DNA of 5,286 nt from an uncultured Coriobacteriaceae bacterium (GTDB lineage: Bacteria; Actinomycetota; Coriobacteriia; Coriobacteriales; Eggerthellaceae), in assembly GCA_900550385.1 (NCBI GenBank), contig URRZ01000115.1, positions 1 to 5,286 of the forward strand, given 5' to 3'. The notes below the pieces were generated by a model. That model did not search any database. It saw nothing but the letters and a program-made list of their open reading frames with translations, and had not been told where the DNA came from. Of this stretch, positions 1-5,242 are shown one piece after another. How positions within the stretch are numbered: position 1 is the stretch's first letter; the number at the start of each line of letters is the position of its first letter. The position numbers and the translations under genes were made by a program.

Positions 1-77
1 AGTTCCAGATCGTTGTTTTCGCCCGCTGAGCTGGGCCTATGCCGGAATCTCTCCCACAGAAACCACCGAAGAGCCTT

Positions 78-108
78 AAAAACGCGCTCCGTTCGCGCCG
101 AGCGCGTT
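78..108 (-). terminator. Possible minus-strand intrinsic terminator
   Basis: AACGCGCT (81-88) and AGCGCGTT (101-108) form a perfect 8-bp stem with a 12-base loop. Just left of the stem on the plus strand are three more A residues (78-80), so the minus-strand transcript would end in a GC stem followed by about five U residues, the shape of an intrinsic terminator. On the plus strand no U run follows. No minus-strand gene is visible to the right, so what it would terminate is unclear. It could instead be a simple hairpin after the possible upstream stop codon at 77-79. Confidence 0.35.
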
Positions 109-172
109 GATAGCTAGCGGGGGCGCATAGGAGGCGTATCGGGGCTCCTCGGGAAGTCGGCGCTTTTCGGAA

Positions 173-178
173 TAGAAT
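173..178 (+). promoter_or_regulatory. Candidate -10 box for nnrD
   Basis: TAGAAT matches five of six bases of the sigma-70-type -10 consensus. It is the same hexamer seen upstream of ligA and of the exported protein at the right edge. No recognisable -35 lies 16-18 bases upstream (the region is GC-rich), so the call rests on the -10 alone. A start near base 185 would give a leader of about 154 bases that opens with the small hairpin at 189-204 (CCGCCT, loop CAAA, AGGCGG). Confidence 0.35.
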
Positions 179-325
179 CCAAGGCATCCCGCCTCAAAAG
201 GCGGCGACGGTTATACTTGCTTTAGCGAAAACGCGTTGCAACGCGGCGATACTGGGACTTTAAGCGACTCCATGCCAACTGCCATGAAGCTGGCGGGGTG
301 CGGGCGCGGCATAAGGGTCTGCCAT

Positions 326-335
326 AAGGAGGAGG
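326..335 (+). promoter_or_regulatory. Strong Shine-Dalgarno deciding the nnrD start
   Basis: AAGGAGGAGG is an extended match to the anti-Shine-Dalgarno, placed so that its core AGGAGG (327-332) is six bases before the ATG at 339. It supports the long form of NnrD with its N-terminal tail over the internal ATGs at 504 and 525, whose upstream bases are only GC-rich with no comparable site. Confidence 0.8.
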
Positions 336-338
336 AAG

Positions 339-1532
339 ATGGCTGAAGCGATCATTCCCGATCATGCGGGACATGATGCCTATCCGGACGGAGGGCGGCA
401 AGAAACCGTCTGCCCAGGCGATTCTCAACCGGAGAGGCCCCATCCGGCCGGCAAGCCGTCGGCGGCAGCCCATCCAAGCGACGCGCCGCTGGCCGCGGCC
501 CGCATGGCGCGCGTCCCGCAGGCGATGCGCGTCTACACCGCCGACGAGCTCGCGGCGCTTCTGCCCCTGCCCGCCATCGACGCCCACAAGTATTCGCGTG
601 GCAAGCTGGCGATCGTCGGCGGTTCCGCCGCGTATCCCGGCGCGGCGTGTCTGGCCGCCGCTGCATCGCAGCGCGCCGGAGCGGGCTACACCGAGGTGCT
701 GTGCGCCCGCGAATCCGTGGCGGCAGTGCGCGCATGGCGGCCTTCGCTGGTGGTCCGCCCTTGGGAGGGGCTTGCCGCCGATGATATCGCCCCGTCGACG
801 CCCGGTCGTCCGGTTGCCTATGCTGTGGGATGCGGCATGGAGGCCCTGCCTGCCGGGGCGGGGGAGAAGCAGGGCAAGCGCGAAAAGCGCGGCAAACGCA
901 GCAAGCACGACGCTCCGTGCGCGAACGCCGCCGATCGCGCTGAGACCGAACGCCTCGTCCACCTAGTGCTGAAGCGCGCCGATGCGCCCGTGCTGGTGGA
1001 CGGCGGCGGCCTGAGCGCCCTCGCCAGCGCCAAAGGTCGCCGTCTTCTGCGGCGCCGGTTCGTGCGCGGGCTCTCCACGGTCATCACGCCCCATGCGGGC
1101 GAGGCGGCGCGCTTGGCCGCGGCGCTCAACCTGCCCGCCGACGACCCCTGCCGTCTGGCGTGCCTGCTGTCCCTGGCGCTCGGCGTGGTCGCGGTCGTGA
1201 AGGGGCCTGACACCTTCATCTCGAACGGCGAGGTCGCCACGCGTATCTCGGATGGTACGCCTGCGCTCGCCAAGGCGGGCACGGGGGATGTGCTGGCGGG
1301 GATCATGGGAGGTCTCCTCGCGCAGGGCATGGCAGCCTACGACGCGGCGGTCCTCGCCGTCACGCTCCATGCGCGGGCGGGCGCGGCGGCTGCGCGACGC
1401 TTCACCGACATCGGCGTGACGGCGGAAGACGTGATCGAGGCGCTGCCCGACGCCATCTTGGAGATCGCCGAAGCGCCGGAGAAGGTCGTGGACCCCGCGC
1501 CCGGCCTGCTGCGCCGCCTGACGCGGCGCTAG
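339..1532 (+). CDS. nnrD: ADP-dependent NAD(P)H-hydrate dehydratase
   Basis: This 397-residue protein belongs to the YjeF C-terminal/NnrD family (ribokinase-like fold). The family dehydrates damaged S-NAD(P)HX back to NAD(P)H at the expense of ADP in the cytosol. Visible family motifs are: HKYSRGKLAIVGGS (residues 83-96) followed by the Ala-rich helix and GAGYTEV; VLVDGGGL around Asp221; TPHAGE (250-255); VVKGPDTFI around Lys288; and the catalytic AGTGDVLAG with Asp317. The catalytic domain spans roughly 63-385. The epimerase (YjeF_N) domain is absent. Two oddities stand out: a Pro/Ala-rich N-terminal tail of about 60 residues, and a basic insertion (177-190, GKREKR/GKRSKH) right after GCGME, where the family usually shows GPGLG. 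The start at 339 is chosen because AAGGAGGAGG lies 6-7 bases upstream. In-frame ATGs at 504 and 525 lie nearer the domain edge but lack a good Shine-Dalgarno. Family assignment is secure; the activity is inferred. Confidence 0.9.
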   Translation: MAEAIIPDHAGHDAYPDGGRQETVCPGDSQPERPHPAGKPSAAAHPSDAPLAAARMARVPQAMRVYTADELAALLPLPAIDAHKYSRGKLAIVGGSAAYPGAACLAAAASQRAGAGYTEVLCARESVAAVRAWRPSLVVRPWEGLAADDIAPSTPGRPVAYAVGCGMEALPAGAGEKQGKREKRGKRSKHDAPCANAADRAETERLVHLVLKRADAPVLVDGGGLSALASAKGRRLLRRRFVRGLSTVITPHAGEAARLAAALNLPADDPCRLACLLSLALGVVAVVKGPDTFISNGEVATRISDGTPALAKAGTGDVLAGIMGGLLAQGMAAYDAAVLAVTLHARAGAAAARRFTDIGVTAEDVIEALPDAILEIAEAPEKVVDPAPGLLRRLTRR

Positions 1533-1687
1533 CATGCGCTCGCCCCAAGTCACGCATCGCGTCTGCGTTGCAGTCGAAGCATGCCTCCTGCTGGCCCTCC
1601 GTCGCCGTTTCGACCGGCTGACCGTTAAACCCTTTGCGTCAGTTCGGCAACGGATCTCCCTGCGCGGCTTTTCCGGCTTGCACCTCG

Positions 1688-1693
1688 TATAAT
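1688..1693 (+). promoter_or_regulatory. Candidate -10 box for the DUF308 gene
   Basis: TATAAT is a perfect -10 consensus in otherwise GC-rich DNA, 32 bases before the ATG at 1726. A start near 1700 would leave a leader of about 26 bases carrying the ribosome binding site AGAGGGGAG (1711-1719). No clear -35 hexamer is found at the right distance (the bases around 1664-1671 are GCGGCTT-like), so the promoter may depend on other factors or on the -10 alone. The 193-base gap from nnrD and this box suggest separate transcription. Confidence 0.5.
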
Positions 1694-1725
1694 GGAAGCA
1701 TCGGACCGGAAGAGGGGAGCATCCC

Positions 1726-2250
1726 ATGTATCCTGAAAAACATCGTGACTGGGGCGTCATCATCGCCGGCGTCCTCCTGATAATCTGCGCGTTCGTGTGC
1801 CTGCTCATGCCGGGCGTGACGTTGGTGACCATCACGCTCATCGCCGGCGCGGGCTTTCTGATCTCGGGCATCATGGATGCCATCGAGTACGTCCGCTTCC
1901 GCAGCGCGCTCATGCTCTCGGGCTGGGTTCTGGCGTACGCGATCCTCGACATCGTCGTGGGCATCATGTTCCTGGTGCATCCGATGGCGTTCGCGGTCGT
2001 GCTGCCGTGGCTCATCGGCGCCTTCTTCATCGCATTCGGCATCTTCGAGATCGTCGCTGCCCTCAAGGGCAGGAGCGTGGGCGTGCCGCTGTGGGGTTGG
2101 GCGGTGTTCTCGGGCGTTGTGGGCATCATCTGCGGCCTCACGTTCTTCTTAAGCCCCGCGACGCTGTCCATCTTCATCGCGCTGTTCATGATCATGCGCG
2201 GCGCGTCGCTTCTGGTGTTCGGCTGGAACGCGGGCCGCATGCTGCTATAG
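1726..2250 (+). CDS. HdeD/DUF308 family six-helix membrane protein
   Basis: The 174-residue product is almost entirely hydrophobic, with six predicted membrane helices at about residues 9-29, 31-53, 62-84, 88-112, 122-143 and 146-166. It shows the three-fold pattern typical of the HdeD/DUF308 family: each odd helix begins near a Trp and Gly and ends in a short turn with Pro (LLMPG at 27-30, LVHPM at 83-87, FLSPA at 141-145), then an even helix follows. The few charged residues (the YVRFRS loop, the ALKGRS loop, and the N-terminal EKHRD) lie in loops or at the N-terminus. E. coli HdeD is linked to acid resistance, but the biochemical role of the family is not established and I do not assign one here. 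The ATG at 1726 has AGAGGGGAG six bases upstream. The gene stands alone between nnrD and ligA with gaps of 193 and 154 bases. Confidence 0.92.
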   Translation: MYPEKHRDWGVIIAGVLLIICAFVCLLMPGVTLVTITLIAGAGFLISGIMDAIEYVRFRSALMLSGWVLAYAILDIVVGIMFLVHPMAFAVVLPWLIGAFFIAFGIFEIVAALKGRSVGVPLWGWAVFSGVVGIICGLTFFLSPATLSIFIALFMIMRGASLLVFGWNAGRMLL

Positions 2251-2267
2251 CGCGTCCGCTGCCGTGG

Positions 2268-2273
2268 TAGAAT
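2268..2273 (+). promoter_or_regulatory. Candidate -10 box for ligA
   Basis: TAGAAT lies 18 bases after the DUF308 stop codon and would start a transcript near 2280, giving ligA a leader of about 125 bases. No -35 consensus is visible upstream (the position falls in the end of the DUF308 gene). The two hairpins at 2277-2325 would then lie inside the ligA leader. No alternative -10 is evident between those hairpins and the ligA start. Confidence 0.35.
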
Positions 2274-2295
2274 CAGCCCCGAGAAAACGGGGAAT

Positions 2296-2325
2296 CGGAA
2301 AGGCCCTGGAGACGGGGCCTTTCCG
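2296..2325. terminator. Strong hairpin between DUF308 and ligA (terminator or leader structure)
   Basis: CGGAAAGGCCC (2296-2306) pairs perfectly over 11 bp with GGGCCTTTCCG (2315-2324 plus G2325), with an 8-base loop TGGAGACG. It resembles a bidirectional intrinsic terminator, except that the three T residues fall inside the stem and no U run follows. A smaller hairpin, CCCCG/CGGGG with loop AGAAAA, lies just before it at 2277-2292. It may end the DUF308 transcript, or, if the TAGAAT at 2268 is the ligA promoter, act as a leader structure. The sequence alone does not decide. Confidence 0.5.
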
Positions 2326-2392
2326 CTGCCATGAGCCGAAATGCGCGCCGCTAGACGGGCCCGCGCGACGGCTTTGGCGCAAGAGCAGGTGC

Positions 2393-2398
2393 AAGGAG
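2393..2398 (+). promoter_or_regulatory. Shine-Dalgarno deciding the ligA start
   Basis: AAGGAG lies six bases before the ATG at 2405. The same frame is open back to a GTG at 2264, but that start has no ribosome binding site, would translate through both leader hairpins, and would add 47 residues that do not look like ligase. The ATG at 2405 is therefore preferred. Confidence 0.8.
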
Positions 2399-2404
2399 CC
2401 ATCC

Positions 2405-4573
2405 ATGGACGATCAGCGCAGCGGCAATGCGGAAAACGTCGAGCAGGCCTCGCTTCTAGACGGGCAGGCGCTCGCCCAAGCCGCCACCGATCCGGGGCAG
2501 CGCATCGAGGAGCTGCGCCGCGAGATCGAGCACAACAGCTACCTGTACTACGCCAAGGACGCCCCCGCCATCTCGGATGCCGCGTTCGATTCGCTGGTGC
2601 ACGAGCTGCGCGCGCTGGAGGCGGCGCATCCGGAGTTCTACGACCCCAACTCGCCTACCCAGCGCGTGGGCGGCTACGTGGGCGAGCAGTTCGCCCCCAT
2701 CCGCCACGAACGCCGCATGTACTCGCTGGACGACGCCATGGACGAAGGCGAGCTGGACGCGTGGCTCGACCGCGTGGAAGAGGCGTTCGGGCGCATGGTG
2801 GAGGTGGTGTGCGAGCTGAAGATCGACGGCAGCTCCATCGCCCTCACCTATCAGGACGGCAGCCTGGTGCGCGGCGCCACGCGCGGCGACGGCACCACCG
2901 GCGAGGACGTGACCGCCAACATCCGCACCGTGAAGGACCTGCCGCTGCGCCTGCGCGCCGAAGCGCTGCCGGGGCTGGTCGATGCCGGGGCGCCCATCGA
3001 GCTGCGCGGCGAGGTGTACATGCCCAAGAGCAGCTTCAACGCGCTGAACGCTGCCGCCGAGGCGAACGGCAAGCAGCCCTTCGCCAACCCGCGCAACGCG
3101 GCGGCGGGCAGCCTGCGCCAGAAGGATCCCAAGATCACCGCCGGGCGCGACCTGTCCACGTTCCTGTACGCAGTCGCCGACGAGCGCGCGCTTTCGTTCG
3201 GCACCCAGTGGGAGCTGCTCCAGTGGCTGGGCGAGGCGGGCTTCCACGTGAACCCCGACGTGCAGCTGTGCGAAACGCGCGACGAGGTGCACGCGTTCTG
3301 CCGCCGCGCCATCGAGCGGCGCGACAGCCTGCCCTACGAGATCGATGGCGTGGTGGTGAAGGTGAACTCGTTCGCCCGCCAGGAGGAGATGGGCTACACC
3401 GCCCGCGCCCCACGCTGGGCCATCGCGTTCAAGTTCCCGCCCGAGGAGAAGACCACGATCCTGCGCGACATCACGGTGCAGGTGGGGCGTACGGGCAAGC
3501 TCACGCCCGTGGCCGAGATGGATCCCGTGGTGGTGGCGGGCTCCACGGTGGCGCGTGCTACGCTGCACAACGAGGACGAGGTGCGGCGCAAGGACGTGCG
3601 CGTGGGCGATACGGTCATCATCCGCAAGGCGGGCGACGTGATCCCCGAGGTGCTCGGCCCGGTGGAGAGCCTGCGCCCCGCCGATGCGCAGCCGTGGAGC
3701 ATGCCCGCCGCCTGCCCCAGCTGCGGCAGCCCGGTTATCCGCGAGGAGGGCGAGGCGGACTACCGCTGCATCTCCATCGACTGCCCCGCCCAAGCGCTCG
3801 AGCGCCTGCTGCATTGGGTGAGCCGCGGCGCCATGGATATCGACGGCATGGGCGAGGAGATCGTCTCGCGCCTGGTGGAGGCCGGCCGCCTCACCGACGT
3901 GGCCGACTACTACACGCTCGACGAGGTGGAGTTGTCGATGCTGGACATGGGGCGCGTGAACAAGGACGGCGAGGCCATCCGCTTGGGCCAGACGGTGGCG
4001 AAGAAGCTGGTGGCGGCCATCGACGGCAGCCGCGAGCGCCCGCTTGCGCGCGTGCTGTTCGGCCTGGGCATGCGCCATGTGGGCAAGACCATCGCCGAGA
4101 CGCTGGCGGCGAGCTACCCCAGCATGGAGGCGCTCATGGCGGCGAGCGAGGAGGACCTCGCGGCGGTGGAGGGCATCGGCCCCAAGATCGCCCACAGCGT
4201 GAGCCTGTTCTTGCGCACGCCCGACAACATTCAGGTCATCGATCGTCTGCGCGCCCGCGGCGTGAGCCTTGCCGACGCACCCGCCGACGAGGGCGAGCAG
4301 CTGCCGCAAACGCTTGCGGGGCTGACGTTCGTGCTCACCGGCACGCTGGTGCAAAGCGGCATGACGCGCGACGAGGCCGGCGCTGCCCTGAAAGCGCGCG
4401 GCGCGAAGGTGAGCGGGAGCGTGTCGAAGAAGACCAGCTTCGTGGTGGCCGGCGAGGCGGCTGGCAGCAAGTACGACAAAGCGGTCGCGCTGGGCGTGCC
4501 CGTGCTGGATGAGGACGCCCTGCTGCGCATCCTGGAGACGGGCGAGGCGCCGATGGCGGATGCCTCCGAATAG
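2405..4573 (+). CDS. ligA: NAD+-dependent DNA ligase LigA
   Basis: The 722-residue protein seals nicks in duplex DNA using NAD+, the essential replicative and repair ligase of bacteria. Domains run in the canonical order. Domain Ia (about 30-90) contains HNSYLYYAKDAPAISDAAFD. The adenylation domain (about 90-345) has the nucleophile Lys139 in CELKIDG, RGDGTTGEDVT, Glu203 in LRGEVYMP, Asp314 and Lys319 in IDGVVVKVN, and Lys343 in WAIAFKFP. The OB fold (about 345-425) has GRTGKLTPVAEM. A four-cysteine zinc finger uses Cys437, Cys440, Cys455 and Cys460. The helix-hairpin-helix region (about 465-610) has LFGLGMRHVG and VEGIGPKIA. A C-terminal BRCT domain (about 634-712) has TFVLTGTL and GSVSKKTSFVVAGE. 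It is somewhat longer than E. coli LigA (671 residues), mainly through an acidic, Gln-rich N-terminal lead of about 30 residues before the first helix. No key residue is missing and the frame is intact. Confidence 0.99.
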   Translation: MDDQRSGNAENVEQASLLDGQALAQAATDPGQRIEELRREIEHNSYLYYAKDAPAISDAAFDSLVHELRALEAAHPEFYDPNSPTQRVGGYVGEQFAPIRHERRMYSLDDAMDEGELDAWLDRVEEAFGRMVEVVCELKIDGSSIALTYQDGSLVRGATRGDGTTGEDVTANIRTVKDLPLRLRAEALPGLVDAGAPIELRGEVYMPKSSFNALNAAAEANGKQPFANPRNAAAGSLRQKDPKITAGRDLSTFLYAVADERALSFGTQWELLQWLGEAGFHVNPDVQLCETRDEVHAFCRRAIERRDSLPYEIDGVVVKVNSFARQEEMGYTARAPRWAIAFKFPPEEKTTILRDITVQVGRTGKLTPVAEMDPVVVAGSTVARATLHNEDEVRRKDVRVGDTVIIRKAGDVIPEVLGPVESLRPADAQPWSMPAACPSCGSPVIREEGEADYRCISIDCPAQALERLLHWVSRGAMDIDGMGEEIVSRLVEAGRLTDVADYYTLDEVELSMLDMGRVNKDGEAIRLGQTVAKKLVAAIDGSRERPLARVLFGLGMRHVGKTIAETLAASYPSMEALMAASEEDLAAVEGIGPKIAHSVSLFLRTPDNIQVIDRLRARGVSLADAPADEGEQLPQTLAGLTFVLTGTLVQSGMTRDEAGAALKARGAKVSGSVSKKTSFVVAGEAAGSKYDKAVALGVPVLDEDALLRILETGEAPMADASE

Positions 4574-4596
4574 GGCCCGGTCTTCGAAAATCGTCG

Positions 4597-4640
4597 TTAT
4601 TTCCATCAAGCTGCCTTTTCGAAGGGCAGGATGGAAATAA
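4597..4640. repeat. Long imperfect hairpin downstream of ligA
   Basis: TTATTTCCATC (4597-4607) is the exact reverse complement of GATGGAAATAA (4630-4640). Inside it, after a three-base AAG bulge, CTGCC (4611-4615) pairs with GGCAG (4625-4629), and TT/AA pairs can close a TTCG loop (4618-4621) with one G bulged. Together these give a stem of up to 18 bp. No U run follows on the plus strand, so it is not a classical terminator, though its position 23 bases after the ligA stop fits a transcript-end structure. TTCGAAAA at 4583-4590 is also the reverse complement of TTTTCGAA at 4616-4623. Confidence 0.7.
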
Positions 4641-4722
4641 GCGCCCGCCTCTATTCGTCCATTGTCGGCAGCTATTTATGGAAATATTGTGGCGAAAACA
4701 ACCTCTAAACGCGGGTTGTCGG

Positions 4723-4752
4723 GTTAAGGAATGCACGCGCATCCCGATTAAC
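4723..4752. repeat. Imperfect inverted repeat
   Basis: GTTAA (4723-4727) pairs with TTAAC (4748-4752), and GGAATGC (4728-4734) pairs with GCATCCC (4739-4745) with one mismatch, around an ACGC loop. A two-base GA bulge separates the two helices on the right side. It could be an RNA hairpin or a protein-binding site. It lies about 80 bases upstream of the candidate -35 of the next gene. Confidence 0.45.
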
Positions 4753-4832
4753 TACTGTTTCCGCAGGAATCAGAGGGTGGGTATTTTATAGCTTTGACCA
4801 GCCATTACAATATCGGTGGCAAAATCGGCGCT

Positions 4833-4862
4833 TTGCATTGCAAGGGGCATCAAGGCTAGAAT
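4833..4862 (+). promoter_or_regulatory. Candidate promoter of the exported protein gene
   Basis: TTGCAT (4833-4838) and TAGAAT (4857-4862) are separated by 18 bases and form the best-formed -35/-10 pair in the window. The -35 is part of a small palindrome, TTGCA-T-TGCAA (4833-4843). Transcription would start near 4868-4870, exactly where the left arm of the 14-bp inverted repeat begins, leaving a leader of about 120 bases before the ATG at 4988. Confidence 0.6.
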
Positions 4863-4866
4863 CGAT

Positions 4867-4900
4867 GTTTGCAAGCGCTACATGCATAGCGTTTGCAAAC
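4867..4900. promoter_or_regulatory. 14-bp inverted repeat, probable operator or leader hairpin
   Basis: GTTTGCAAGCGCTA (4867-4880) and TAGCGTTTGCAAAC (4887-4900) are reverse complements at 13 of 14 positions, and the remaining pair is a G-T (G-U in RNA). The six bases between them are CATGCA. Each arm contains GCAA-N-CG-N-T, which resembles the half-site pattern of LacI-family operators; that link is inference only. The repeat begins at the predicted +1 of the promoter at 4833-4862. Bound by a repressor it would block initiation; as RNA it would be a strong hairpin at the very 5' end of the transcript. Confidence 0.65.
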
Positions 4901-4987
4901 GGTCATAAACGGTGCTAGCGCTGCAACCTTTCCCCGGCAGGTTCCATGAATGCGATGCGGCGAAGGCGAGAAGGTCGGTGATTGCAT

Positions 4988-5242
4988 ATGGGGAGAATAC
5001 CAGCGTCTAAGGGCGAGCGTTCCTCGATAGGGCCTTGGAAAAACATGTGCGCGAAAGCGGTGGCGGTATACGCCGCCCTCGCCTTGGCATTGGGATCCGG
5101 GTGCGTGCTCTCGTTCCCGTCGAGCACGTTTGCGGAGGAGAATCCCGAGGGGGCGCAGGTCGAGGCCGTGAGCGGCGAGGCGGCGTCCGACGGGTCCGAA
5201 ATGGCCGACGGGGGGGGGGGCGCGCTGGTATTGGGGGCGTAG
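4988..5242 (+). CDS. Exported protein, N-terminal part, frame interrupted at a poly-G tract (probable phase-variable gene)
   Basis: As read, this is an 84-residue product, but it is better understood as the start of a longer exported protein that leaves the window. It opens with a basic n-region (to about residue 23), a hydrophobic core (24-41, AVAVYAALALALGSGCVLSF) and a signal peptidase I-like site after SSTFA (residue 49). An acidic Glu/Ala/Gly/Ser-rich linker follows. Cys39 lacks a good lipobox because Gly, not Leu or Val, is at -3. At 5210-5220 eleven G residues shift the frame to TAG at 5240-5242. With 9 or 12 G the frame stays open through 5286 and reads RAGIGGVAPDGAPDDAPVAT. Start choice: GAGAAGGT (4968-4975) sits about 12 bases before ATG 4988 but only 6 before the in-frame TTG at 4982. 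ATG 5045 would also give a complete signal peptide. The family is not recognisable from this fragment. Alternatives are a genuine pseudogene or a homopolymer miscount. Confidence 0.6.
   Translation: MGRIPASKGERSSIGPWKNMCAKAVAVYAALALALGSGCVLSFPSSTFAEENPEGAQVEAVSGEAASDGSEMADGGGGALVLGA
5210..5220 (+). repeat. Poly-G tract of 11, likely slippage (phase-variation) site
   Basis: Eleven consecutive G residues follow GAC in the early coding part of the exported protein gene, encoding a Gly run. Homopolymeric G tracts of this length inside genes for surface proteins are a well-known substrate of slipped-strand mispairing that switches expression on and off. The present length leads to a stop 20 bases later; lengths divisible by three keep the frame open to the window edge. 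Confidence 0.7.

Larger units (their letters stand above)
1..338. other. Intergenic region upstream of nnrD
   Basis: No convincing gene is visible in these 338 bases. A plus-strand reading frame is open from the left edge to a TAA at 77-79 and could be the last 25 codons of a gene lying outside the window, but its translation matches nothing I recognise. A minus-strand frame from an ATG at 187 also runs off the left edge, without a ribosome binding site. The stretch holds a hairpin at 81-108, a -10-like TAGAAT at 173-178, a 6-bp hairpin with a CAAA loop at 189-204, and the strong Shine-Dalgarno of the next gene at 326-335. I looked for tRNA, tmRNA, RNase P and SRP RNA signatures and saw none that hold up. 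Confidence 0.6.
4574..4987. other. AT-richer, repeat-dense intergenic region
   Basis: These 414 bases hold no supported gene and are visibly richer in A/T than the flanking genes. They contain a long imperfect hairpin (4597-4640), a separate direct copy of its ATGGAAATA element (4678-4686), a second imperfect inverted repeat (4723-4752), a promoter-like pair TTGCAT/TAGAAT (4833-4862), a 14-bp inverted repeat (4867-4900), a direct repeat AAACGGT (4897-4903 and 4907-4913), a further TAGCGCTGCAA copy (4916-4926), and the ribosome binding site of the next gene. It looks like an elaborate regulatory region for the exported protein that follows, plus the 3' end of ligA. Confidence 0.6.

Noticed and set aside
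1..75. ACAGAAACC element resembling the 3' part of RNase P RNA
   Set aside because: The neighbouring conserved regions of RNase P RNA are missing, so the resemblance is a short chance match.
222..962. 246-codon minus-strand frame opposite the start of nnrD
   Set aside because: It is antisense to the well-supported NnrD start and has no recognisable product.
1534..1692. 52-codon plus-strand frame between nnrD and the DUF308 gene
   Set aside because: There is no Shine-Dalgarno, the composition is Arg-rich and featureless, and it ends inside the TATAAT box.
2331..2354. Seven-codon frame MSRNARR in the ligA leader, a possible leader peptide
   Set aside because: It has no ribosome binding site and is short enough to occur by chance; no tie to the hairpins is evident.
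963..2402. 479-codon minus-strand frame across nnrD and the DUF308 gene
   Set aside because: It spans two sense genes and their spacer, has no ribosome binding site, and reads as antisense shadow.
2341..4512. 723-codon plus-strand frame overlapping ligA in another phase
   Set aside because: Its translation is Arg/Gly/Ala-rich low-complexity with no domain, typical of an out-of-frame reading of a high-GC gene.
2456..4609. 717-codon open frame on the minus strand opposite ligA
   Set aside because: It mirrors ligA codon structure: high-GC third positions keep the antisense frame free of stops. The product is a His/Ala/Leu/Val-rich string with no family motifs, while the sense strand encodes a complete ligase.
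4691..4702. GGCGAAAACAAC, an exact reverse complement of bases 12-23
   Set aside because: A 12-base match between two points of a 5-kb window is expected about once by chance, and it does not extend on either side.
4794..4811. TTGACC and TACAAT as an alternative promoter
   Set aside because: Each hexamer is good but they are only six bases apart, far below the needed spacing, and neither has a proper partner.
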